A DNA stretch of 64,000 bases. Origin: Brachionus manjavacas (taxonomy: Eukaryota; Rotifera; Eurotatoria; Ploima; Brachionidae). A program made the translations under genes and the position numbers. The notes under the pieces are model-generated. The model made no database searches, had not been told where the DNA came from, and was given only the letters and a program-made list of their open reading frames with translations. Within the stretch, counting starts at the first letter, position 1; each line of letters starts with the position of its first letter. Below are positions 52,601 through 64,000 of the stretch, in pieces. The stretch is from contig JAHQIY010000023.1 of assembly GCA_019054805.1 (NCBI GenBank), forward strand, positions 1,036,609 through 1,100,608, written 5' to 3'.

Positions 52601-55600
52601 AGAGCGCAAAAAGTTCTACATGATACAATTTACAGGACTCAAAAAAGTTAAAAGGACAAGATTTTAGGCGACTTCGAAAATGAGCAAAAAACCCATTTTT
52701 TGACGTTTTTCAGATAGGTTTTTTGCAATGAATTTTTCGAATTATGGAAAACCGAAGATACCACTAGATAGATCTTGAAATTTTCTTGACTTTGGCTTTT
52801 ACAGATCAAAAAAAGGTCAAAGATTCGAAAAGTTATGCACATGGGAAACTTGCAAGTGATTACCAGTCACTTAGTTTTCAATTCACTGCAGAATGGTCAA
52901 TTTTTTAGCTACGATAATAATTAATAGCTCAAATTCAAGAGCGCAAAAAGTTCTACATGATACAATTTACAGGACTCAAAAAAGTTAAAAGGACAAGATT
53001 TTAGGCGACTTCGAAAATGAGCAAAAAACCCATTTTTTGACGTTTTTCAGATAGGTTTTTTGCAATGAATTTTTCGAATTATGGAAAACCGAAGATACCA
53101 CTAGATAGATCTTGAAATTTTCTTGACTTTGGCTTTTACAGATCAAAAAAAGGTCAAAGATTCGAAAAGTTATGCACATGGGAAACTTGCAAGTGATTAC
53201 CAGTCACTTAGTTTTCAATTCACTGCAGAATGGTCAATTTTTTAGCTACGATAATAATTAATAGCTCAAATTCAAGAGCGCAAAAAGTTCTACATGATAC
53301 AATTTACAGGACTCAAAAAAGTTAAAAGGACAAGATTTTAGGCGACTTCGAAAATGAGCAAAAAACCCATTTTTTGACGTTTTTCAGATAGGTTTTTTGC
53401 AATGAATTTTTCGAATTATGGAAAACCGAAGATACCACTAGATAGATCTTGAAATTTTCTTGACTTTGGCTTTTACAGATCAAAAAAAGGTCAAAGATTC
53501 GAAAAGTTATGCACATGGGAAACTTGCAAGTGATTACCAGTCACTTAGTTTTCAATTCACTGCAGAATGGTCAATTTTTTAGCTACGATAATAATTAATA
53601 GCTCAAATTCAAGAGCGCAAAAAGTTCTACATGATACAATTTACAGGACTCAAAAAAGTTAAAAGGACAAGATTTTAGGCGACTTCGAAAATGAGCAAAA
53701 AACCCATTTTTTGACGTTTTTCAGATAGGTTTTTTGCAATGAATTTTTCGAATTATGGAAAACCGAAGATACCACTAGATAGATCTTGAAATTTTCTTGA
53801 CTTTGGCTTTTACAGATCAAAAAAAGGTCAAAGATTCGAAAAGTTATGCACATGGGAAACTTGCAAGTGATTACCAGTCACTTAGTTTTCAATTCACTGC
53901 AGAATGGTCAATTTTTTAGCTACGATAATAATTAATAGCTCAAATTCAAGAGCGCAAAAAGTTCTACATGATACAATTTACAGGACTCAAAAAAGTTAAA
54001 AGGACAAGATTTTAGGCGACTTCGAAAATGAGCAAAAAACCCATTTTTTGACGTTTTTCAGATAGGTTTTTTGCAATGAATTTTTCGAATTATGGAAAAC
54101 CGAAGATACCACTAGATAGATCTTGAAATTTTCTTGACTTTGGCTTTTACAGATCAAAAAAAGGTCAAAGATTCGAAAAGTTATGCACATGGGAAACTTG
54201 CAAGTGATTACCAGTCACTTAGTTTTCAATTCACTGCAGAATGGTCAATTTTTTAGCTACGATAATAATTAATAGCTCAAATTCAAGAGCGCAAAAAGTT
54301 CTACATGATACAATTTACAGGACTCAAAAAAGTTAAAAGGACAAGATTTTAGGCGACTTCGAAAATGAGCAAAAAACCCATTTTTTGACGTTTTTCAGAT
54401 AGGTTTTTTGCAATGAATTTTTCGAATTATGGAAAACCGAAGATACCACTAGATAGATCTTGAAATTTTCTTGACTTTGGCTTTTACAGATCAAAAAAAG
54501 GTCAAAGATTCGAAAAGTTATGCACATGGGAAACTTGCAAGTGATTACCAGTCACTTAGTTTTCAATTCACTGCAGAATGGTCAATTTTTTAGCTACGAT
54601 AATAATTAATAGCTCAAATTCAAGAGCGCAAAAAGTTCTACATGATACAATTTACAGGACTCAAAAAAGTTAAAAGGACAAGATTTTAGGCGACTTCGAA
54701 AATGAGCAAAAAACCCATTTTTTGACGTTTTTCAGATAGGTTTTTTGCAATGAATTTTTCGAATTATGGAAAACCGAAGATACCACTAGATAGATCTTGA
54801 AATTTTCTTGACTTTGGCTTTTACAGATCAAAAAAGGTCAAAGATTCGAAAAGTTATGCACATGGGAAACTTGCAAGTGATTACCAGTCACTTAGTTTTC
54901 AATTCACTGCAGAATGGTCAATTTTTTAGCTACGATAATAATTAATAGCTCAAATTCAAGAGCGCAAAAAGTTCTACATGATACAATTTACAGGACTCAA
55001 AAAAGTTAAAAGGACAAGATTTTAGGCGACTTCGAAAATGAGCAAAAAACCCATTTTTTGACGTTTTTCAGATAGGTTTTTTGCAATGAATTTTTCGAAT
55101 TATGGAAAACCGAAGATACCACTAGATAGATCTTGAAATTTTCTTGACTTTGGCTTTTACAGATCAAAAAAAGGTCAAAGATTCGAAAAGTTATGCACAT
55201 GGGAAACTTGCAAGTGATTACCAGTCACTTAGTTTTCAATTCACTGCAGAATGGTCAATTTTTTAGCTACGATAATGATTAATAGCTCAAATTCAAGAGC
55301 GCAAAAAGTTCTACATGATACAATTTACAGGACTCAAAAAAGTTAAAAGGACAAGATTTTAGGCGACTTCGAAAATGAGCAAAAAACCCATTTTTTGACG
55401 TTTTTCAGATAGGTTTTTTGCAATGAATTTTTCGAATTATGGAAAACCGAAGATACCACTAGATAGATCTTGAAATTTTCTTGACTTTGGCTTTTACAGA
55501 TCAAAAAAAGGTCAAAGATTCGAAAAGTTATGCACATGGGAAACTTGCAAGTGATTACCAGTCACTTAGTTTTCAATTCACTGCAGAATGGTCAATTTTT

Positions 55601-58600
55601 TAGCTACGATAATAATTAATAGCTCAAATTCAAGAGCGCAAAAAGTTCTACATGATACAATTTACAGGACTCAAAAAAGTTAAAAGGACAAGATTTTAGG
55701 CGACTTCGAAAATGAGCAAAAAACCCATTTTTTGACGTTTTTCAGATAGGTTTTTTGCAATGAATTTTTCGAATTATGGAAAACCGAAGATACCACTAGA
55801 TAGATCTTGAAATTTTCTTGACTTTGGCTTTTACAGATCAAAAAAAGGTCAAAGATTCGAAAAGTTATGCACATGGGAAACTTGCAAGTGATTACCAGTC
55901 ACTTAGTTTTCAATTCACTGCAGAATGGTCAATTTTTTAGCTACGATAATAATTAATAGCTCAAATTCAAGAGCGCAAAAAGTTCTACATGATACAATTT
56001 ACAGGACTCAAAAAAGTTAAAAGGACAAGATTTTAGGCGACTTCGAAAATGAGCAAAAAACCCATTTTTTGACGTTTTTCAGATAGGTTTTTTGCAATGA
56101 ATTTTTCGAATTATGGAAAACCGAAGATACCACTAGATAGATCTTGAAATTTTCTTGACTTTGGCTTTTACAGATCAAAAAAAGGTCAAAGATTCGAAAA
56201 GTTATGCACATGGGAAACTTGCAAGTGATTACCAGTCACTTAGTTTTCAATTCACTGCAGAATGGTCAATTTTTTAGCTACGATAATAATTAATAGCTCA
56301 AATTCAAGAGCGCAAAAAGTTCTACATGATACAATTTACAGGACTCAAAAAAGTTAAAAGGACAAGATTTTAGGCGACTTCGAAAATGAGCAAAAAACCC
56401 ATTTTTTGACGTTTTTCAGATAGGTTTTTTGCAATGAATTTTTCGAATTATGGAAAACCGAAGATACCACTAGATAGATCTTGAAATTTTCTTGACTTTG
56501 GCTTTTACAGATCAAAAAAAGGTCAAAGATTCGAAAAGTTATGCACATGGGAAACTTGCAAGTGATTACCAGTCACTTAGTTTTCAATTCACTGCAGAAT
56601 GGTCAATTTTTTAGCTACGATAATAATTAATAGCTCAAATTCAAGAGCGCAAAAAGTTCTACATGATACAATTTACAGGACTCAAAAAAGTTAAAAGGAC
56701 AAGATTTTAGGCGACTTCGAAAATGAGCAAAAAACCCATTTTTTGACGTTTTTCAGATAGGTTTTTTGCAATGAATTTTTCGAATTATGGAAAACCGAAG
56801 ATACCACTAGATAGATCTTGAAATTTTCTTGACTTTGGCTTTTACAGATCAAAAAAAGGTCAAAGATTCGAAAAGTTATGCACATGGGAAACTTGCAAGT
56901 GATTACCAGTCACTTAGTTTTCAATTCACTGCAGAATGGTCAATTTTTTAGCTACGATAATAATTAATAGCTCAAATTCAAGAGCGCAAAAAGTTCTACA
57001 TGATACAATTTACAGGACTCAAAAAAGTTAAAAGGACAAGATTTTAGGCGACTTCGAAAATGAGCAAAAAACCCATTTTTTGACGTTTTTCAGATAGGTT
57101 TTTTGCAATGAATTTTTCGAATTATGGAAAACCGAAGATACCACTAGATAGATCTTGAAATTTTCTTGACTTTGGCTTTTACAGATCAAAAAAAGGTCAA
57201 AGATTCGAAAAGTTATGCACATGGGAAACTTGCAAGTGATTACCAGTCACTTAGTTTTCAATTCACTGCAGAATGGTCAATTTTTTAGCTACGATAATAA
57301 TTAATAGCTCAAATTCAAGAGCGCAAAAAGTTCTACATGATACAATTTACAGGACTCAAAAAAGTTAAAAGGACAAGATTTTAGGCGACTTCGAAAATGA
57401 GCAAAAAACCCATTTTTTGACGTTTTTCAGATAGGTTTTTTGCAATGAATTTTTCGAATTATGGAAAACCGAAGATACCACTAGATAGATCTTGAAATTT
57501 TCTTGACTTTGGCTTTTACAGATCAAAAAAAGGTCAAAGATTCGAAAAGTTATGCACATGGGAAACTTGCAAGTGATTACCAGTCACTTAGTTTTCAATT
57601 CACTGCAGAATGGTCAATTTTTTAGCTACGATAATAATTAATAGCTCAAATTCAAGAGCGCAAAAAGTTCTACATGATACAATTTACAGGACTCAAAAAA
57701 GTTAAAAGGACAAGATTTTAGGCGACTTCGAAAATGAGCAAAAAACCCATTTTTTGACGTTTTTCAGATAGGTTTTTTGCAATGAATTTTTCGAATTATG
57801 GAAAACCGAAGATACCACTAGATAGATCTTGAAATTTTCTTGACTTTGGCTTTTACAGATCAAAAAAAGGTCAAAGATTCGAAAAGTTATGCACATGGGA
57901 AACTTGCAAGTGATTACCAGTCACTTAGTTTTCAATTCACTGCAGAATGGTCAATTTTTTAGCTACGATAATAATTAATAGCTCAAATTCAAGAGCGCAA
58001 AAAGTTCTACATGATACAATTTACAGGACTCAAAAAAGTTAAAAGGACAAGATTTTAGGCGACTTCGAAAATGAGCAAAAAACCCATTTTTTGACGTTTT
58101 TCAGATAGGTTTTTTGCAATGAATTTTTCGAATTATGGAAAACCGAAGATACCACTAGATAGATCTTGAAATTTTCTTGACTTTGGCTTTTACAGATCAA
58201 AAAAAGGTCAAAGATTCGAAAAGTTATGCACATGGGAAACTTGCAAGTGATTACCAGTCACTTAGTTTTCAATTCACTGCAGAATGGTCAATTTTTTAGC
58301 TACGATAATAATTAATAGCTCAAATTCAAGAGCGCAAAAAGTTCTACATGATACAATTTACAGGACTCAAAAAAGTTAAAAGGACAAGATTTTAGGCGAC
58401 TTCGAAAATGAGCAAAAAACCCATTTTTTGACGTTTTTCAGATAGGTTTTTTGCAATGAATTTTTCGAATTATGGAAAACCGAAGATACCACTAGATAGA
58501 TCTTGAAATTTTCTTGACTTTGGCTTTTACAGATCAAAAAAAGGTCAAAGATTCGAAAAGTTATGCACATGGGAAACTTGCAAGTGATTACCAGTCACTT

Positions 58601-61600
58601 AGTTTTCAATTCACTGCAGAATGGTCAATTTTTTAGCTACGATAATAATTAATAGCTCAAATTCAAGAGCGCAAAAAGTTCTACATGATACAATTTACAG
58701 GACTCAAAAAAGTTAAAAGGACAAGATTTTAGGCGACTTCGAAAATGAGCAAAAAACCCATTTTTTGACGTTTTTCAGATAGGTTTTTTGCAATGAATTT
58801 TTCGAATTATGGAAAACCGAAGATACCACTAGATAGATCTTGAAATTTTCTTGACTTTGGCTTTTACAGATCAAAAAAAGGTCAAAGATTCGAAAAGTTA
58901 TGCACATGGGAAACTTGCAAGTGATTACCAGTCACTTAGTTTTCAATTCACTGCAGAATGGTCAATTTTTTAGCTACGATAATAATTAATAGCTCAAATT
59001 CAAGAGCGCAAAAAGTTCTACATGATACAATTTACAGGACTCAAAAAAGTTAAAAGGACAAGATTTTAGGCGACTTCGAAAATGAGCAAAAAACCCATTT
59101 TTTGACGTTTTTCAGATAGGTTTTTTGCAATGAATTTTTCGAATTATGGAAAACCGAAGATACCACTAGATAGATCTTGAAATTTTCTTGACTTTGGCTT
59201 TTACAGATCAAAAAAAGGTCAAAGATTCGAAAAGTTATGCACATGGGAAACTTGCAAGTGATTACCAGTCACTTAGTTTTCAATTCACTGCAGAATGGTC
59301 AATTTTTTAGCTACGATAATAATTAATAGCTCAAATTCAAGAGCGCAAAAAGTTCTACATGATACAATTTACAGGACTCAAAAAAGTTAAAAGGACAAGA
59401 TTTTAGGCGACTTCGAAAATGAGCAAAAAACCCATTTTTTGACGTTTTTCAGATAGGTTTTTTGCAATGAATTTTTCGAATTATGGAAAACCGAAGATAC
59501 CACTAGATAGATCTTGAAATTTTCTTGACTTTGGCTTTTACAGATCAAAAAAAGGTCAAAGATTCGAAAAGTTATGCACATGGGAAACTTGCAAGTGATT
59601 ACCAGTCACTTAGTTTTCAATTCACTGCAGAATGGTCAATTTTTTAGCTACGATAATAATTAATAGCTCAAATTCAAGAGCGCAAAAAGTTCTACATGAT
59701 ACAATTTACAGGACTCAAAAAAGTTAAAAGGACAAGATTTTAGGCGACTTCGAAAATGAGCAAAAAACCCATTTTTTGACGTTTTTCAGATAGGTTTTTT
59801 GCAATGAATTTTTCGAATTATGGAAAACCGAAGATACCACTAGATAGATCTTGAAATTTTCTTGACTTTGGCTTTTACAGATCAAAAAAAGGTCAAAGAT
59901 TCGAAAAGTTATGCACATGGGAAACTTGCAAGTGATTACCAGTCACTTAGTTTTCAATTCACTGCAGAATGGTCAATTTTTTAGCTACGATAATAATTAA
60001 TAGCTCAAATTCAAGAGCGCAAAAAGTTCTACATGATACAATTTACAGGACTCAAAAAAGTTAAAAGGACAAGATTTTAGGCGACTTCGAAAATGAGCAA
60101 AAAACCCATTTTTTGACGTTTTTCAGATAGGTTTTTTGCAATGAATTTTTCGAATTATGGAAAACCGAAGATACCACTAGATAGATCTTGAAATTTTCTT
60201 GACTTTGGCTTTTACAGATCAAAAAAGGTCAAAGATTCGAAAAGTTATGCACATGGGAAACTTGCAAGTGATTACCAGTCACTTAGTTTTCAATTCACTG
60301 CAGAATGGTCAATTTTTTAGCTACGATAATAATTAATAGCTCAAATTCAAGAGCGCAAAAAGTTCTACATGATACAATTTACAGGACTCAAAAAAGTTAA
60401 AAGGACAAGATTTTAGGCGACTTCGAAAATGAGCAAAAAACCCATTTTTTGACGTTTTTCAGATAGGTTTTTTGCAATGAATTTTTCGAATTATGGAAAA
60501 CCGAAGATACCACTAGATAGATCTTGAAATTTTCTTGACTTTGGCTTTTACAGATCAAAAAAAGGTCAAAGATTCGAAAAGTTATGCACATGGGAAACTT
60601 GCAAGTGATTACCAGTCACTTAGTTTTCAATTCACTGCAGAATGGTCAATTTTTTAGCTACGATAATAATTAATAGCTCAAATTCAAGAGCGCAAAAAGT
60701 TCTACATGATACAATTTACAGGACTCAAAAAAGTTAAAAGGACAAGATTTTAGGCGACTTCGAAAATGAGCAAAAAACCCATTTTTTGACGTTTTTCAGA
60801 TAGGTTTTTTGCAATGAATTTTTCGAATTATGGAAAACCGAAGATACCACTAGATAGATCTTGAAATTTTCTTGACTTTGGCTTTTACAGATCAAAAAAA
60901 GGTCAAAGATTCGAAAAGTTATGCACATGGGAAACTTGCAAGTGATTACCAGTCACTTAGTTTTCAATTCACTGCAGAATGGTCAATTTTTTAGCTACGA
61001 TAATAATTAATAGCTCAAATTCAAGAGCGCAAAAAGTTCTACATGATACAATTTACAGGACTCAAAAAAGTTAAAAGGACAAGATTTTAGGCGACTTCGA
61101 AAATGAGCAAAAAACCCATTTTTTGACGTTTTTCAGATAGGTTTTTTGCAATGAATTTTTCGAATTATGGAAAACCGAAGATACCACTAGATAGATCTTG
61201 AAATTTTCTTGACTTTGGCTTTTACAGATCAAAAAAAGGTCAAAGATTCGAAAAGTTATGCACATGGGAAACTTGCAAGTGATTACCAGTCACTTAGTTT
61301 TCAATTCACTGCAGAATGGTCAATTTTTTAGCTACGATAATAATTAATAGCTCAAATTCAAGAGCGCAAAAAGTTCTACATGATACAATTTACAGGACTC
61401 AAAAAAGTTAAAAGGACAAGATTTTAGGCGACTTCGAAAATGAGCAAAAAACCCATTTTTTGACGTTTTTCAGATAGGTTTTTTGCAATGAATTTTTCGA
61501 ATTATGGAAAACCGAAGATACCACTAGATAGATCTTGAAATTTTCTTGACTTTGGCTTTTACAGATCAAAAAAAGGTCAAAGATTCGAAAAGTTATGCAC

Positions 61601-63650
61601 ATGGGAAACTTGCAAGTGATTACCAGTCACTTAGTTTTCAATTCACTGCAGAATGGTCAATTTTTTAGCTACGATAATAATTAATAGCTCAAATTCAAGA
61701 GCGCAAAAAGTTCTACATGATACAATTTACAGGACTCAAAAAAGTTAAAAGGACAAGATTTTAGGCGACTTCGAAAATGAGCAAAAAACCCATTTTTTGA
61801 CGTTTTTCAGATAGGTTTTTTGCAATGAATTTTTCGAATTATGGAAAACCGAAGATACCACTAGATAGATCTTGAAATTTTCTTGACTTTGGCTTTTACA
61901 GATCAAAAAAAGGTCAAAGATTCGAAAAGTTATGCACATGGGAAACTTGCAAGTGATTACCAGTCACTTAGTTTTCAATTCACTGCAGAATGGTCAATTT
62001 TTTAGCTACGATAATAATTAATAGCTCAAATTCAAGAGCGCAAAAAGTTCTACATGATACAATTTACAGGACTCAAAAAAGTTAAAAGGACAAGATTTTA
62101 GGCGACTTCGAAAATGAGCAAAAAACCCATTTTTTGACGTTTTTCAGATAGGTTTTTTGCAATGAATTTTTCGAATTATGGAAAACCGAAGATACCACTA
62201 GATAGATCTTGAAATTTTCTTGACTTTGGCTTTTACAGATCAAAAAAAGGTCAAAGATTCGAAAAGTTATGCACATGGGAAACTTGCAAGTGATTACCAG
62301 TCACTTAGTTTTCAATTCACTGCAGAATGGTCAATTTTTTAGCTACGATAATGATTAATAGCTCAAATTCAAGAGCGCAAAAAGTTCTACATGATACAAT
62401 TTACAGGACTCAAAAAAGTTAAAAGGACAAGATTTTAGGCGACTTCGAAAATGAGCAAAAAACCCATTTTTTGACGTTTTTCAGATAGGTTTTTTGCAAT
62501 GAATTTTTCGAATTATGGAAAACCGAAGATACCACTAGATAGATCTTGAAATTTTCTTGACTTTGGCTTTTACAGATCAAAAAAAGGTCAAAGATTCGAA
62601 AAGTTATGCACATGGGAAACTTGCAAGTGATTACCAGTCACTTAGTTTTCAATTCACTGCAGAATGGTCAATTTTTTAGCTACGATAATAATTAATAGCT
62701 CAAATTCAAGAGCGCAAAAAGTTCTACATGATACAATTTACAGGACTCAAAAAAGTTAAAAGGACAAGATTTTAGGCGACTTCGAAAATGAGCAAAAAAC
62801 CCATTTTTTGACGTTTTTCAGATAGGTTTTTTGCAATGAATTTTTCGAATTATGGAAAACCGAAGATACCACTAGATAGATCTTGAAATTTTCTTGACTT
62901 TGGCTTTTACAGATCAAAAAAAGGTCAAAGATTCGAAAAGTTATGCACATGGGAAACTTGCAAGTGATTACCAGTCACTTAGTTTTCAATTCACTGCAGA
63001 ATGGTCAATTTTTTAGCTACGATAATAATTAATAGCTCAAATTCAAGAGCGCAAAAAGTTCTACATGATACAATTTACAGGACTCAAAAAAGTTAAAAGG
63101 ACAAGATTTTAGGCGACTTCGAAAATGAGCAAAAAACCCATTTTTTGACGTTTTTCAGATAGGTTTTTTGCAATGAATTTTTCGAATTATGGAAAACCGA
63201 AGATACCACTAGATAGATCTTGAAATTTTCTTGACTTTGGCTTTTACAGATCAAAAAAAGGTCAAAGATTCGAAAAGTTATGCACATGGGAAACTTGCAA
63301 GTGATTACCAGTCACTTAGTTTTCAATTCACTGCAGAATGGTCAATTTTTTAGCTACGATAATAATTAATAGCTCAAATTCAAGAGCGCAAAAAGTTCTA
63401 CATGATACAATTTACAGGACTCAAAAAAGTTAAAAGGACAAGATTTTAGGCGACTTCGAAAATGAGCAAAAAACCCATTTTTTGACGTTTTTCAGATAGG
63501 TTTTTTGCAATGAATTTTTCGAATTATGGAAAACCGAAGATACCACTAGATAGATCTTGAAATTTTCTTGACTTTGGCTTTTACAGATCAAAAAAAGGTC
63601 AAAGATTCGAAAAGTTATGCACATGGGAAACTTGCAAGTGATTACCAGTC
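28651..63650. repeat. Nearly invariant right block of the satellite array
   Basis: From about 28651 the units switch to GATAATAATTAATAG and become almost identical for about 35 kb. The only variation I can see is the six-A version of the run before GGTCAAAG (near 29222, 39668, 48092, 51798, 54830 and 60221) and isolated returns to the TGATT form near 52579, 55275 and 62350. This uniformity points to recent amplification or strong homogenisation, or to consensus smoothing during assembly. Confidence 0.8.
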
Positions 63651-64000
63651 ACTTAGTTTTCAATTCACTGCAGAATGGTCAATTTTTTAGCTACGATAAT
63701 GATTAATAGCTCAAATTCAAGAGCGCAAAAAGTTCTACATGATACAATTTACAGGACTCAAAAAGAAAAAGGACAAGATTTTAGGCGACTTCGAAAATGA
63801 GCAAAAACCCATTTTTTGACGTTTTTCAGATAGGTTTTTTGCAATGAATTTTTCGAATTATGGAAAACCGAAGATACCACTAGATAGATCTTGAAATTTT
63901 CTTGACTTTGGCTTTTACAGATCAAAAAAAGGTCAAAGATTCGAAAAGTTATGCACATGGGAAACTTGCAAGTGATTACCAGTCACTTAGTTTTCAATTC

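Larger units (their letters stand above)
13866..64000. repeat. 337-bp satellite DNA array, ~149 head-to-tail units
   Basis: From 13866 to the window end the sequence is one AT-rich monomer repeated in tandem with a 337-bp period. Between equivalent points at 14100 and 63958 the distance is 49,858 bp. That equals 148 periods of 337 minus 18 bases, and each of those 18 is accounted for by an indel seen in a particular unit: twelve 1-bp A-run deletions, small length changes in an A-rich linker, and two T insertions. Each regular unit carries one PstI site (CTGCAG), one BglII site (AGATCT), three TTCGAA sites and a dyad AAGTGA...TCACTT. Orientation never changes and there are no unique spacers, genes or transposons inside. 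Unit-to-unit identity is very high, as expected of a young, homogenised satellite. The array continues past the window. Confidence 0.97.

Noticed and set aside
13888..63958. 135 small minus-strand reading frames as a tandem gene family
   Set aside because: They lie at a fixed place in a 337-bp satellite, are broken by 1-bp indels in 14 units, have no recognised domain, and their high identity equals that of the flanking non-coding part of the unit.
13866..64000. CRISPR-like repeat array
   Set aside because: The whole 337-bp unit repeats with no variable spacers, and the host is eukaryotic.
1..64000. rRNA genes, telomeric repeats, or a functional tRNA
   Set aside because: No conserved rRNA blocks, short telomere-type repeats or well-paired tRNA cloverleaf were seen on either strand.

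Overview
The window is AT-rich eukaryotic DNA with spliced genes, almost certainly from an animal. The evidence is two plus-strand genes whose exons join in frame across GT-AG introns: the 3' part of a UTP4 (cirhin) homologue and a complete TBC1D24/Skywalker homologue, with a TBC domain followed by a TLDc domain. Introns range from 59 nt to about 1.5 kb and non-coding sequence is dominated by A/T homopolymer runs. No sequence here fixes the species. A small AT-rich invertebrate fits; monogonont rotifers are one candidate, because large satellite-rich elements are reported in Brachionus. That is a weak inference.

Layout. 1-1502: intron or upstream flank of UTP4, holding a 273-bp MITE-like inverted-repeat element (980-1252). 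1503-2924: the last two recognised UTP4 exons. 2925-4018: UTP4 3' flank with a doubtful, unrecognised reading frame (2946-3266) and a small hairpin. 4019-5917: a decayed Mutator-like (MULE) DNA transposon with 49-bp terminal inverted repeats, a perfect 9-bp target-site duplication, a broken internal reading frame and an unexplained GC-richer island. 5918-7369: intergenic DNA with a tRNA-like relic and a perfect 26-bp-arm hairpin just upstream of TBC1D24. 7370-12476: TBC1D24 in seven exons, whose reading frame closes exactly at 625 codons, with a triple tandem splice acceptor before the last exon. 12477-13865: AT-rich 3' flank. 13866-64000: about 50 kb, 78 percent of the window, of one head-to-tail satellite with a 337-bp monomer. 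There are 149 repeat units by spacing arithmetic, and the array runs off the right edge.

The two genes have unrelated cellular roles: UTP4 in nucleolar small-subunit ribosome assembly, TBC1D24 in membrane and synaptic-vesicle trafficking. There is no sign of an operon. The notable feature is the sharp gene-to-satellite junction about 1.4 kb after TBC1D24. The array grades from diverged edge units, through a heterogeneous left block, into a nearly invariant right block. The small minus-strand reading frame in most monomers is treated as a by-product of the satellite, not as a gene family.
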